The notes below the pieces were generated by a model. The model saw nothing but the letters and a program-made list of their open reading frames with translations. It was not told where the DNA came from and ran no database searches. The position numbers and the translations under genes were made by a program. From positions 134,792 through 198,791 of the forward strand of contig NZ_BTGQ01000007.1 of assembly GCF_036985505.1 (NCBI RefSeq): a DNA stretch of 64,000 nucleotides, given 5' to 3'. Positions 34,793 through 44,278 of this stretch are shown here, piece after piece. The DNA is from Croceitalea sp947503285 (GTDB lineage Bacteria; Bacteroidota; Bacteroidia; Flavobacteriales; Flavobacteriaceae). The first letter of the stretch is position 1, and every line of letters starts with the position of its first letter.

Positions 34793-35632
34793 TTATGTAA
34801 ATAATTTAAAGGTGAACGAGGTTGCCCTTTTATAGAGTTTGAACTTTAAAAAGACAATAAACCCTATTGTGCCCATCTCTAGTAGAGGTGCAAAAAAGGT
34901 GCTTCCAAAATCAGTACCGAACAGGCTGCTCCAGTAGTTGGTAGTAAACTCGGTATACAAAGCATTAACGAATACGTTTACCAGAAAAAAGGCGGGCACT
35001 AGCATATATACTGCTGCATATAGCTTAAAAAAGGAATATGCCATAGACCTAAACTTTTCAAATACGGCAAGGCTTATTACCAGTGGAAAAAATGCTTGCA
35101 TGATTCCCAACAAGAAAAAACGTTCCGCTAAAAACAAAGGATAGATAAAAAGGTCTATCAACCATAAAAAGACACCAAAGATGAACGCAAGCATCCTTAG
35201 TCCGAACAATGGAGTGCTTAACGCCTCGAACAGCAATGCCAAACCTTTACTAGCTGCTTCTACCGCACCAATATCTTCTTCAATCTCTACGTCTTGTAAT
35301 TGCAATGGCAATAATGACGGGGCTGTGTCCCGATATTGGGTTTCTATGGCTACTAGAATGGTATCGAAAACCTCTAGCACCTGACTTGAAAATATAACCA
35401 GAATAACAATGATGAAATTCTTAATAAGTTCTGTTGGGGTAAGCCCCCAAGTATAGCCATCCCTATTTGCAACACCTTCATTATACTTTTTTAAGATGTT
35501 GATTAAAAAGAATAGGATGGCAAGGGCTTTCATCCCAACAATGGTATACTGTAGAAAATCACTATCCTTAATAGTTTGAAAGATAGCGTCTACATATTCC
35601 AATCCTCCTATTAATGGGATAACCAATTGCAT
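34793..35632 (-). CDS. traJ: Conjugative transposon protein TraJ
   Basis: 279 residues with about six membrane helices, the last ones flanked by GIMQAFFPLVISLAVFEKFRSMAYSFFKLY. It matches the VirB6-like TraJ of CTnDOT-type elements, the inner-membrane channel subunit. Starts 4 nt after the upstream gene stop. Confidence 0.85.
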   Translation of the reverse strand: MQLVIPLIGGLEYVDAIFQTIKDSDFLQYTIVGMKALAILFFLINILKKYNEGVANRDGYTWGLTPTELIKNFIIVILVIFSSQVLEVFDTILVAIETQYRDTAPSLLPLQLQDVEIEEDIGAVEAASKGLALLFEALSTPLFGLRMLAFIFGVFLWLIDLFIYPLFLAERFFLLGIMQAFFPLVISLAVFEKFRSMAYSFFKLYAAVYMLVPAFFLVNVFVNALYTEFTTNYWSSLFGTDFGSTFFAPLLEMGTIGFIVFLKFKLYKRATSFTFKLFT

Positions 35633-35635
35633 AAT

Positions 35636-36205
35636 CTAAAAATCTGTAGTTCTGTTATTAATCTTGTCCTGCATTTCTCTAAAAGAAATAATGTCATTGT
35701 ACCGCTTGGTTTTACGCATTGCTTCATCTACCATAGCCTTAGAGCGTTTTTCACGTTCTTTTAATACTGTGGCACGTTCAGCATCTGTCATTTTCAAGCT
35801 ATTACTGGTAAGGATTTGCTGTACAAAATCTAAGTCTTCAATGGAGTTTTCGATAATGACTTCAAAAGATTGCGATACTCTGGCAACCTCTTCTGCTTTG
35901 ATGTATGGCGAGTTTAAAATGTTTCGCACATCACCTCTCACCACATCAAAAAGACGTTCGTTGTTTCGGGCAAGCTCCCGTACCGCTTTTAACTGCTTTA
36001 CTACATTACTTACCTTTTCGATACGCTCTTTTTGCTGCTTCATAAACTCTACCGTTTTTATAATGTTTTTGGTTTGCTTACCTGCTTCAACGAGCGATTT
36101 TGCCAGTGAAATAAAATTGGTGTTGTCGTACACGGGCATACCCTGTGCAACTGCATTTTGCATTGTTCCGAGTGCCAAAAGGCACATAAAAATTAATGTT
36201 CTCAT
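35636..36205 (-). CDS. Conjugal transfer protein, VirB5/TraI-like
   Basis: 189 residues. Signal peptide MRTLIFMCLLALGTMQNAVAQ; the mature part is an almost wholly helical, charged protein. The position between traG and traJ matches traI of CTnDOT-type elements. It is probably a periplasmic pilus-tip or adhesin-like component. Two nt after traG. Confidence 0.65.
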   Translation of the reverse strand: MRTLIFMCLLALGTMQNAVAQGMPVYDNTNFISLAKSLVEAGKQTKNIIKTVEFMKQQKERIEKVSNVVKQLKAVRELARNNERLFDVVRGDVRNILNSPYIKAEEVARVSQSFEVIIENSIEDLDFVQQILTSNSLKMTDAERATVLKEREKRSKAMVDEAMRKTKRYNDIISFREMQDKINNRTTDF

Positions 36206-36207
36206 AA

Positions 36208-38616
36208 CTATTGTGATTTTAAATGAATAAATTCTTTGATGGCGCTCTCCATCGAGCCCTTTTCTTTATAAATGCTCATAATGCGGTCATTGTCCGCTCC
36301 ATCGGTGAGGTAAGCTGCAAAAACTTCAAGGGGCACTTCTAGTCTAAAAATGTTGCTCTCTTTCCCTATTTTTATAAAAATCTCAGTGTACTTACGCTTA
36401 CCGGACAGATTGTTTTTAATGGATTTTAATTGGTTCAGGTCATGGCTAGAAAGGTTTAAGCGCTTTACCAATTCATCATACCCCTTTTCATTGTTCAAAC
36501 TGTAAATAACCTGTGTGTTTTCAAGTATACTTGCCGAGGTAGAGTTGTTTGGCAATTGATTAATGGATTGTAAAATAATACCAATAGCCCCTTCTTGTTT
36601 TCGGATGGCTTGATAGTAGAATTCCACCGATTCCAAAACATTATCAAACTTTAATTGTTTGGCAAACTCATCAAATAGGATAATGCCTTTTTCTTTCTTG
36701 TTTTTCCAAATGGTGCGCTGTATTGCTGTTTTTATAAGTTTGAGCATTACAGACAGGATTTCCTTATTATCCTTTACCTCGTCCAACTCAAAAACTATGA
36801 GGCGTTTGTCCTCTATTTTATACGATTGGTCCTCAATGGTTTCAAATAAAAAGCTGTATAAACCATCTCTAACATACTCCGATAAAATATGCAAGAACCC
36901 TTCTACATTAAAGTAATCACTATGTATATGCAACTTGGTTAAAAGGTCTTCCCGCTGCGATTCCATGTAAGAATAGAAACTATCTAAAGAGTGCTTTTTT
37001 AAAGTGGTTTTGTAGTAGGCATTCAGAATCTTTTTTAGGGCTACGGATTGCTCTTTCTTAGGTTTTGTTCCTTCCCCAATCAATTCAAAAAGAAATACTG
37101 ACAAATCCTCCAAACGCTCGGGAGTAATGTCCTTTGTATTGGATATGTAAAAAGGATTAATCCCCAAGTTCTTGCCACTTTCATAACGCAATACTGTGTA
37201 CTGCTCAGGATATAGGCTAGCAAATTTTGTGTAAGACCCTCCCAAGTCTATAATCACCAAGCGAACGTCCATTTCAAAATACTGGCGCAGAATGTTGTTG
37301 GCTAAAAATGACTTACCCTCGCCTGTTGGTGCAAAAATGGCAAAGTTCCGTGCTTTGATTCGTTTCTTTTCCTCATCCCAAACATCCTTTAAAACTGGTA
37401 TGTTATGCTCGCGGTCATTAAAAATGATACCATTCGAATCGGTTCTATAATTACTATTGTTCAAAAACAAGCATAATGCATGTTTTAGGTCGGTGACGTA
37501 TAAATCTTCATTTGAAAAATTAGAAGAAAAACAGGGATAACTATTTATTATGTAATTTTTACGTTCTTCCCCTCTTGGATAGTAAGGTGTTATATCAAGC
37601 TCTTTGAATTCTGATTTTATTTGAGAGCCAATACGCTCCAATTGAGTGGCATCTTTATCCCAATAGATGATGTTGAGATGCCCTCTTATGATTCTAGCAT
37701 TATCGTCATTGTTTATCTGACCGACAATATGTTCTATTTTCTTTAAAATGACCTTGTTCTGCGTTCCAAAATTTGAACTTTTCTTTAGCTCTTCAATTTT
37801 CTTATCCAGTAGCCTACGCCATTTTTGTTTATCGTCTAAATAGATGATTTGATTAACAATATGGTTTTCATTTAACGAAAGCCCCAAACCATCAATAAAC
37901 CCTTGATGAAAAGCAAAATCATCCGAGGTAAACCGTTCATTGATTTTACTGGTTTGCACATTTTCACCAAAACAGGATTCGCTATTTACAGCCAACACAT
38001 CAAGATGATGGTTGCCAATGGTCACTTTAGATTTTTCTAAAAGAATGTCTGTATCATATCCTTCATTAAAACCGTTAAAAAAGTTTTTGGAAAACCCATA
38101 AATCTCGTTGGGAGTCAACGGTGAGAATTTCACCTTTCTACTATTGTTGATATAGGTAACAGAATCGTTTACCGCACCTATAAAACTGTGAACCGTTTGG
38201 TTAAGTTCTTGATGTATACCCTTACTTACTTTTCTAAAGGGATTGACATATTTGGGGTTGTTCAACGCTTTGTTTCGCACTAGCGTTAAAAACAAGTAAC
38301 TGGTATGTTCAATAAATTCCCTGCCTTTAAAGTGCTGGTGGGTTGCCTTCGCCAAAAAAGTATCATTGGGTAAATTTTCGGCTGTAAACCCCTTTTTAAG
38401 GTATACATCCTGTTTATGTATCATACACCCCACGGGCAGTGATTTTAATGCTTGAAACCACGTACCATGCATATCTTCAAAATCCTTTTCAGATAATGAG
38501 TAGATTTCAGGAAGTACGCCCTTGTAGCAGGCAATAACGTTGCCATTGTTGGCGAACAAGATGTTATCCTGCATATCTATAATAGGGTTGTATTTGGCTA
38601 TATTAATAATCGACAT
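36208..38616 (-). CDS. traG: Conjugation ATPase TraG (VirB4 family)
   Basis: 802 residues. Walker A FAPTGEGKSFLANN (about 428-441), Walker B GIILFDEFAKQL (about 645-656), and the VirB4-type N-terminal domain. The ATPase powers assembly and substrate translocation in the mating pore. The first residues overlap the end of the VirB3-like gene by 14 nt. Confidence 0.92.
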   Translation of the reverse strand: MSIINIAKYNPIIDMQDNILFANNGNVIACYKGVLPEIYSLSEKDFEDMHGTWFQALKSLPVGCMIHKQDVYLKKGFTAENLPNDTFLAKATHQHFKGREFIEHTSYLFLTLVRNKALNNPKYVNPFRKVSKGIHQELNQTVHSFIGAVNDSVTYINNSRKVKFSPLTPNEIYGFSKNFFNGFNEGYDTDILLEKSKVTIGNHHLDVLAVNSESCFGENVQTSKINERFTSDDFAFHQGFIDGLGLSLNENHIVNQIIYLDDKQKWRRLLDKKIEELKKSSNFGTQNKVILKKIEHIVGQINNDDNARIIRGHLNIIYWDKDATQLERIGSQIKSEFKELDITPYYPRGEERKNYIINSYPCFSSNFSNEDLYVTDLKHALCLFLNNSNYRTDSNGIIFNDREHNIPVLKDVWDEEKKRIKARNFAIFAPTGEGKSFLANNILRQYFEMDVRLVIIDLGGSYTKFASLYPEQYTVLRYESGKNLGINPFYISNTKDITPERLEDLSVFLFELIGEGTKPKKEQSVALKKILNAYYKTTLKKHSLDSFYSYMESQREDLLTKLHIHSDYFNVEGFLHILSEYVRDGLYSFLFETIEDQSYKIEDKRLIVFELDEVKDNKEILSVMLKLIKTAIQRTIWKNKKEKGIILFDEFAKQLKFDNVLESVEFYYQAIRKQEGAIGIILQSINQLPNNSTSASILENTQVIYSLNNEKGYDELVKRLNLSSHDLNQLKSIKNNLSGKRKYTEIFIKIGKESNIFRLEVPLEVFAAYLTDGADNDRIMSIYKEKGSMESAIKEFIHLKSQ

Positions 38617-38887
38617 GATGAAGTATGTTTTCTTTTTTATTGCTGATGATTTTTGGGAACACCTTGCTAAAATTGAATACCAAGGCTTTGCGAGCTATTT
38701 TGGTAAGTATGATGTACAATGCCCCGTTCCATACTAGGGCTGTTAAGATGACCAAAAGACCAAATGAAAAAATGATGATGAGCAATGATGCCAAAACGGA
38801 AAGCATCATCATTGCAAAGAGCGATATGGGAAGACCCCATATCATTGCCCCTTTGCGAATGTTCTTGTATACCTCGTACTTCTTCAT
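38603..38887 (-). CDS. traF: TraF-like (DUF4133, VirB3-like) membrane protein
   Basis: 94 residues. Two close transmembrane helices (about 15-50) preceded by YEVYKNIRKGAMIWGLP and followed by a basic tail, typical of DUF4133. In CTnDOT, traE-traF-traG lie in this order, as here. The start is an ATG 34 nt after the traE stop. Confidence 0.85.
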   Translation of the reverse strand: MKKYEVYKNIRKGAMIWGLPISLFAMMMLSVLASLLIIIFSFGLLVILTALVWNGALYIILTKIARKALVFNFSKVFPKIISNKKENILHHVDY

Positions 38888-38921
38888 TGAATTTGTTTTT
38901 TAATAAAGGCCACTTTAAGGC

Positions 38922-39209
38922 TTATACTACAATTCCAATGAGGTACGTAAAAATGCCAACAACGGCACCTGCAATAAGTACAAATACAAGCACTCTGGTA
39001 ATACCCTTTTTAAGGTCTGCATTTTCACCAAAAAAATGCCCTGCATTAAATAAGAATCCGATTAGGAAAATTACTCCTAAAAGCAAGGGGAAAATTGACC
39101 TAATGGTATCGGAAACATCGTTGACAGAATCTTCAATACCTCCAATTTGTGCAAATGTGGGTAGGCTCATTAGAAGCATTGCCCACGTTAGATAAACCGC
39201 TTTTTTCAT
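38922..39209 (-). CDS. traE: TraE (DUF4134, VirB2-like pilin)
   Basis: 95 residues. Signal peptide MKKAVYLTWAMLLMSLPTFAQ and two hydrophobic segments around HFFGENADLKKGITRV, the DUF4134/TraE pattern. Probably the pilin or channel subunit. First gene of the tra operon, transcribed divergently from the amidase gene across a 200-nt region (39210-39410). Confidence 0.88.
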   Translation of the reverse strand: MKKAVYLTWAMLLMSLPTFAQIGGIEDSVNDVSDTIRSIFPLLLGVIFLIGFLFNAGHFFGENADLKKGITRVLVFVLIAGAVVGIFTYLIGIVV

Positions 39210-39410
39210 AACGCTTACGTTTTGTGGCTCTCTAAAAGGATTTAGAAAACCTGTTTGAAATAACTTTTTGCGAAATCTATAAGCGAATGAGCATAAAGGG
39301 ATAAAAACTTAAAAAATTAACGGTATTTGACGTTAAATTTTAAAGGATGTCTATGTATTGAATGAAATCTTTAAAAATTGTGCAACAAATATTTAAAAAA
39401 TAATATCGAG

Positions 39411-40040
39411 ATGAAATTCTCAAAAACACTTTTACTACTGTGCTTTTTTACGGTGATTCAAACGGGAATATCACAAGAAAAAAAGGTGATTATCATTGAT
39501 GCTGGACACGGTGGGAAAGATTATGGGGCTATTGGCATAAATAGTAGTAAAGAAAAAGACATCAATTTTTCCATTGCTAAAACTATGCTTTTATACAACC
39601 GCACTATTCTTGACAATAAATACGAGATTTACCTCAGCCGATACAAGGACACTTTAATTTCATTGAGTCATCGCACACGATTGGTAAAAGCGTTACAACC
39701 AGACCTATTTATCTCTATACACTGCAACCATGCCCCCAACAAAAATGCCACAGGAATCGAGATGTTTCTACATAATGGTACAAGTTTGAAACACGACCAT
39801 CAAATACATGCCAAAGGTATTGCCAAAGAAATGATCACGGCGCTTACAGAGCAGTTAGGGTATAGAAGCCGAGGAATTAAAACAGCTAATTTTCAGGTAC
39901 TAAGGCAAAGTATAGCTACTTGTCCCGCCATTTTAGTGGAACTTGGGTTTTTATCGAATATAGATGAAGCTACCTATTTGGAATCAAAAGAACATATGAA
40001 CGCATTGGCATTGGTACTACTAATGTCCATAAAAATATAA
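39411..40040 (+). CDS. N-acetylmuramoyl-L-alanine amidase, exported
   Basis: 209 residues from the ATG at 39411, which opens a signal peptide (MKFSKTLLLLCFFTVIQTGISQ). Amidase_3 zinc motifs: IIDAGHGGKDYGAIG (His), KEKDINF (Glu nearby), LFISIHCNHA (His) and VELGFLSN (catalytic Glu). It cleaves the peptide from MurNAc and probably opens the wall for pore assembly. The frame upstream starts at a TTG with no signal-peptide logic. Confidence 0.88.
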   Translation: MKFSKTLLLLCFFTVIQTGISQEKKVIIIDAGHGGKDYGAIGINSSKEKDINFSIAKTMLLYNRTILDNKYEIYLSRYKDTLISLSHRTRLVKALQPDLFISIHCNHAPNKNATGIEMFLHNGTSLKHDHQIHAKGIAKEMITALTEQLGYRSRGIKTANFQVLRQSIATCPAILVELGFLSNIDEATYLESKEHMNALALVLLMSIKI

Positions 40041-40044
40041 GAAA

Positions 40045-40143
40045 ATGAAAGATTTATTTGTTAGCCTATATTCCGTTTTAAAAGAAATTATAGTTACAGT
40101 TGGTAAAGAATTATGGTCGTTTATTAAACAAAAGTTTTCGTAA
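40045..40143 (+). CDS. Very small protein (uncertain)
   Basis: 32 residues, MKDLFVSLYSVLKEII..., amphipathic. The ATG lies 4 nt after the amidase stop. Short and without homologues I know. Could be a leader peptide or chance. Confidence 0.3.
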   Translation: MKDLFVSLYSVLKEIIVTVGKELWSFIKQKFS

Positions 40144-40183
40144 AAAACGACACCAGATATTATTAACTTAAAATAAAAAGAAG

Positions 40184-40618
40184 ATGAAATTTAAGATTGA
40201 ATCTAAGCCAAGTGCTTTACGACAATTAGACAACTTTAAACAATTAAAAACTGTTTTAAAACCCATTAAAGCTGATGAAAGTGGAAAGTTTTTGGATGCC
40301 TTAATGGAACATTGTATGCTCATAAATCGTGCAATTGGGAAAGATTATAGTTTGGCAGACCACACCCATATCGATATTAGTTGTGATGTGTACTTTAATA
40401 TTCCATTGGTTTCTTCTGCCCAGGTTGGTAATGGGTCGAATGCGTGGTTACATGAATATCACAAAAACGAACACGGTACCATGTTCGAAAACAAAAAGGA
40501 GTTGGGTGAATATTTACAAGGCTTGGAGCGCATCCCAAGCACCATCATACCCATTAAGTTAGAATTGACCCAACGGATTGGGGATGCCAAAAGTAAGTTT
40601 GTTTTTGAGGTGCTTTGA
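40184..40618 (+). CDS. Hypothetical ICE protein
   Basis: 144 residues, soluble, MKFKIESKPSALRQLDNFKQLKTVLKPI... Contains HTHIDISCDVYFNIPL and a Lys/Glu-rich C-terminus. No motif recognised. Same strand as the amidase and followed by an unrelated module at 40745. Probably a conserved accessory tra-region protein. Confidence 0.6.
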   Translation: MKFKIESKPSALRQLDNFKQLKTVLKPIKADESGKFLDALMEHCMLINRAIGKDYSLADHTHIDISCDVYFNIPLVSSAQVGNGSNAWLHEYHKNEHGTMFENKKELGEYLQGLERIPSTIIPIKLELTQRIGDAKSKFVFEVL

Positions 40619-40744
40619 TGGTTACGGTCAAGTAACTGGAATACCTTTTTTATAGGTCTTGAATATGCTGTTTTTCAAATAATTAAAAATAAATGGTTGA
40701 CAAGTTAATATTTTTTTATAAATTTGTCAACCAAAAGTAATTAA

Positions 40745-41818
40745 ATGAAAACTGAGCAATTAGAAATATTTGGCACAAGATTAAAGTCCGCAAGGATGAT
40801 TGCTGGACTTTCATTACGAGAATTATCTGAAAAAATTGATAATGAAGTAACCAAACAATCATTAAGCAAATACGAAAAGGGGTTGATGTTACCTACCCCA
40901 AAAGTCCTTCAAGCCCTATCTAAAGCACTAAATCAAAAAATTGATTTCTTTTTATTTAACTCATATACTGAGTTTAAAAGCATCTCCTATCGGAAAAAAC
41001 AAGATTTACCCAAGAAAGAAGAAGAGTCAATTCTAGAAAAAGCACGGGCATACTACGAGAGCTATTCAGAAATAGAGGCTATACTAGGATTAAAAACTGA
41101 ATTTGTAAATCCAGTTTCAAACATTACTATCAATAGTTATGATGATATAGAAAGGGCTGCCAATACCTTACGAAAAGAATGGGAGTTAGGATTGCAACCT
41201 ATTAGCAACCTTATTGAAATGCTTGAATCAGTAGGTATTAAAGTTTATATAATTGAGCATAGTGATAAAATTGATGGTATTTCTATTGAAATAGAAAATG
41301 GTGGGCATTTGGTTGTTATTAACATTGCTAATAAGCCTTTAGAAAGAATCCGATTTACCATACTACACGAACTTGCCCATACTTTTTTAAAGTTTAGTGA
41401 TGCCATTAAAAAATCCCCCAAGTTATTGGAAAAGCTGTGCCACTATTTTGCAAGTTGTCTACTTCTACCAAAAACTAAACTATTAGAAATGATTGGTGGA
41501 AAAAAGAGAAGCTATATAAAAATCATTGAACTGGAAACCATAAAAAATTATTTCGGTATATCAATTCGTGCCATAGTGTACAGGTTGAAACAAATTGGAA
41601 TAATCACCGAGAATTATCACAAAAGATGGTCCATTTGGTTGAACAAGACCTACGGAGTCAAAGATGAACCAGGCAATTATATAGGAGTGGAAAAATCGTA
41701 TAGGTTTATGCAGTTAATAAATAGGGCGTTATCTGAGGAATTGATTTCTATAAGTAAAGCAGGAACATTAACTGGTGAAAACATCAGTGATATTAAAAAA
41801 ATGGAACCAATTGCCTAA
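40745..41818 (+). CDS. HTH regulator with ImmA/IrrE-type metallopeptidase domain
   Basis: 357 residues. XRE-type HTH at about 9-62 (RLKSARMIAGLSLRELSEKI, KQSLSKYEKGLMLPTPKVLQALSKAL), then a COG2856 metallopeptidase with HELAHTFLKFSD (zinc motif, about residue 214). Fused HTH-ImmA proteins control phage-response and toxin-antitoxin genes; the peptidase often cuts a repressor. First gene of a four-gene overlapping set; its end overlaps the PIN gene by 44 nt. Confidence 0.88.
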   Translation: MKTEQLEIFGTRLKSARMIAGLSLRELSEKIDNEVTKQSLSKYEKGLMLPTPKVLQALSKALNQKIDFFLFNSYTEFKSISYRKKQDLPKKEEESILEKARAYYESYSEIEAILGLKTEFVNPVSNITINSYDDIERAANTLRKEWELGLQPISNLIEMLESVGIKVYIIEHSDKIDGISIEIENGGHLVVINIANKPLERIRFTILHELAHTFLKFSDAIKKSPKLLEKLCHYFASCLLLPKTKLLEMIGGKKRSYIKIIELETIKNYFGISIRAIVYRLKQIGIITENYHKRWSIWLNKTYGVKDEPGNYIGVEKSYRFMQLINRALSEELISISKAGTLTGENISDIKKMEPIA

Positions 41819-42347
41819 GCATCCTCATCAAATATTAGTTAAGGATGCTTGTATCATCATAGACTTAATTGAGTTGAATCTTTTAAGAGGTTTTTTAACG
41901 CTCAATTATGATGTGATTACGACTAGCGCGGTAATTATTGAAATAACAGATTTAAACCAAAAAAATGAATTGGAAGAAAGTCTTAATTCAGGTAAAATTC
42001 TAGTGGATGACAATGGCTCTTTGATTGATATTATGGCACTTCAAGCAAAATATAGTGGATTAAGCTATGCAGATGCAAGTGTTTTGGAGGTTGCTTTAAG
42101 GAAGCAAGTAATGCTTATCACTGCGGACGGATTATTGAGAAAAGCTGCGGTAAATGAAAATAATACAGTTCACGGAACTTTATGGGTTATAGAAACACTG
42201 CATTACAATCGAATAATATCAGTTCAAACGGCAATCGGAAAAATAAAGGAACTGATGCAAATTAATAAGCGTATTTCTCCCGAAATATGTTTTACAGTAA
42301 TAAAAAGAATTGAAGAAGAAGAAACCACATATCATATTAATAAATAG
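41775..42347 (+). CDS. PIN-domain protein (predicted nuclease)
   Basis: 190 residues from a GTG start at 41775; the overlap with the upstream gene is 44 nt. VKDACIIIDL (Asp24, Asp30), LSYADASVLEVA and MLITADGLLRKAA place the expected acidic residues of a PIN/VapC-like nuclease. Members pair with COG2856-HTH proteins in predicted toxin-antitoxin modules. Its end overlaps the radical SAM gene by 38 nt, so the genes are translationally coupled. Confidence 0.75.
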   Translation: MKTSVILKKWNQLPKHPHQILVKDACIIIDLIELNLLRGFLTLNYDVITTSAVIIEITDLNQKNELEESLNSGKILVDDNGSLIDIMALQAKYSGLSYADASVLEVALRKQVMLITADGLLRKAAVNENNTVHGTLWVIETLHYNRIISVQTAIGKIKELMQINKRISPEICFTVIKRIEEEETTYHINK

Positions 42348-43737
42348 TCCGCTATTTAGATTTGAAAATCCGAACTATGATGAGGATTCTTTACCACCGT
42401 TAGGGTTAGGTTACATTGCCACATATCTTAACGAAAATGGCGTAGATGTAACCGTCAAAGATGCAATTGCAACACAAACACCATTAAATGAACTTATTGA
42501 ATATATAGATAATGTGCAGCCCGATTTTATCGGTATAAACATTTTTACCACAAACTACGATTTGGTGAAAGAGCTGATAGAATCAATAGCTACCGACAGC
42601 CATATAATAATCGGTGGACTGTCTACTAAGGAATTGTATAAAGATATTTTCCAATGGAAAACTACCAATAAAATTGATGTGGTAACAGGTGATGGCGAGT
42701 ATATAACCTTAGACATTATAAAGAATCAAGTTAAACAGTCACCTAACAAATTTTCAACTAATAGGAATCTTTATACTGTCGATACAAGCTCTGAATACTA
42801 TGTGAAGAACCTTAACAGCTTAAAATTAGACAGGAAGTACTTTGTAAATGAACCAATAGAACATCCACTAGGGTTTAAAGAGGCAAACATTGTTACCAGT
42901 AGGGGATGTATTTTTAGTTGTGCATTTTGTGCGGCAGCTTATGGACAAAACAAAGAATTTGGAATACGGGAACGTTCAGTAGATTCAGTTCAAAATGAGC
43001 TTAGGGCTCTACAATCCTATAATCAAAACATTGACTCCGTAAGGGTGCTGGATGACCTTTTTTTAAAAACCAAAAGACACATAGAGTATGCCATTGATGT
43101 TTTTAAGCCGTTCAATTTTTCTTGGCGGTCCATGGCACACGTCCAAACCTTTAAAAATGTTTCGGTAGAGGATTTAATAAAATTAAAAGATAGTGGTTGT
43201 TCAGAGGTATTTATAGGTATTGAATCTGGGTCGCCAAAAATTTTGAAATCTATCAATAAGACTAGTAAGGTTGATGTTATTTTAAACAATCTTTCCAACG
43301 TTTTGATAGCAGGAATAGCCATAAAAGCATATTTTATCTTTGGTTTTCCCAATGAAACTGAAGAAGATATGGAGCACACCTATCAGCTTGCATACAAACT
43401 ATCTGAAGTGGCTAAAAAAAATAACACTCATTTCAGAACTTCAGTTTTTCAATATCGACCTTATCACGGCACTACACTATATGAGGCATTATTGGATGAG
43501 GGACACAACCCACAAGAAGTAACCAATATTCTGCCCGATGATAAACTTTCTGGCGTGGTTAAAAGGCTTCAATACAATTTTCACAGTGGTAATTATTCAA
43601 AAGTTGGATTGGAAATTTTACATTCCTATATTTGCAAAACAACCAATCTTAACTCCACTGCATTATTTGAAAGCCTGCAAAACAATAATAAATCCAAAAA
43701 AATCAAGTCATTGCAGGTCTTGCGGACTCTACATTAA
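42310..43737 (+). CDS. Radical SAM protein with B12-binding-like domain
   Basis: 475 residues from a TTG start. An N-terminal cobalamin-binding-like region (IILINSPLFRFENPNYDEDSLPPLGLGYIATYLNENG) precedes the [4Fe-4S] motif SRGCIFSCAFCAAAYG (Cys200, Cys204, Cys207). The remainder resembles MiaB/HpnJ-like TIM-barrel parts (VFIGIESGSPKILKSI). It would use SAM radical chemistry on an unknown substrate. It overlaps both neighbours. Confidence 0.85.
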   Translation: MKKKKPHIILINSPLFRFENPNYDEDSLPPLGLGYIATYLNENGVDVTVKDAIATQTPLNELIEYIDNVQPDFIGINIFTTNYDLVKELIESIATDSHIIIGGLSTKELYKDIFQWKTTNKIDVVTGDGEYITLDIIKNQVKQSPNKFSTNRNLYTVDTSSEYYVKNLNSLKLDRKYFVNEPIEHPLGFKEANIVTSRGCIFSCAFCAAAYGQNKEFGIRERSVDSVQNELRALQSYNQNIDSVRVLDDLFLKTKRHIEYAIDVFKPFNFSWRSMAHVQTFKNVSVEDLIKLKDSGCSEVFIGIESGSPKILKSINKTSKVDVILNNLSNVLIAGIAIKAYFIFGFPNETEEDMEHTYQLAYKLSEVAKKNNTHFRTSVFQYRPYHGTTLYEALLDEGHNPQEVTNILPDDKLSGVVKRLQYNFHSGNYSKVGLEILHSYICKTTNLNSTALFESLQNNNKSKKIKSLQVLRTLH

Positions 43738-44278
43738 TCAATTCCCTTTAAGTGACAATAAAAAACAAGCAGATATTTTTTGGGTAGGACTTTCAGCTGT
43801 ACAAATTGATGATAATGATGAGCAAAAAATCCCGTTATCTCCTTCAACAAAATCGGGTAAACTAATTCATGATGTTGAATTAGCCTCTAATATGAATATT
43901 TCTTTTTTCAAGACAAATCTTGTTAAATGCCTCCCTCTCAATGAAAAGAAGATAAGGTATCCTGAACGGGTTGAGATGAATAAGTGCTACCCAAATCTTG
44001 AAATTGAAATAGACACCTATAAACCAAAAATTGTTTTTTTATTAGGAAGATTAGTGGCAGAGTTTACTTTAAAAAAATATGGTCTAAAATTAGGTGGTCT
44101 AGGTTCTGACTTTTCATACAAGGAATATAAAGTAGGAGAAACTACTTTTGTTCCAGTTCATCATCCATCATATATGCTCGTATACAAGAGAAAACATATT
44201 GATAAGTATATTGCGGGAATTCAAGAAGTAATTTCGTCCAATTTACTGTGTGAAGTTGGTTTGGATAGAGCTATTTAA
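43667..44278 (+). CDS. Fe-S uracil-DNA-glycosylase-like protein
   Basis: About 204 residues if TTG at 43667 is the start; an ATG 129 nt upstream would overlap the radical SAM gene by 200 nt. Two Cys in HCRSCGL and two in VKCLPLNEKKI and MNKCYPNL match the [4Fe-4S] ligand pattern of family-4/5 UDGs, and VHHPSYM is the C-terminal motif. The usual GEAPG motif 1 reads VGLSAVQ, so activity may be altered. Fourth gene of the overlapping module, ending 8 nt into the convergent ORF6N remnant. Confidence 0.8.
   Translation: MKACKTIINPKKSSHCRSCGLYINQFPLSDNKKQADIFWVGLSAVQIDDNDEQKIPLSPSTKSGKLIHDVELASNMNISFFKTNLVKCLPLNEKKIRYPERVEMNKCYPNLEIEIDTYKPKIVFLLGRLVAEFTLKKYGLKLGGLGSDFSYKEYKVGETTFVPVHHPSYMLVYKRKHIDKYIAGIQEVISSNLLCEVGLDRAI

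Noticed and set aside
40045..40143. The 32-codon frame as a conserved gene
   Set aside because: Kept only as a low-confidence feature because nothing but position supports it.
43538..43666. N-terminal extension of the UDG-like protein
   Set aside because: It would overlap the radical SAM gene by 200 nt, and its sequence shows no domain; the start is placed at 43667.
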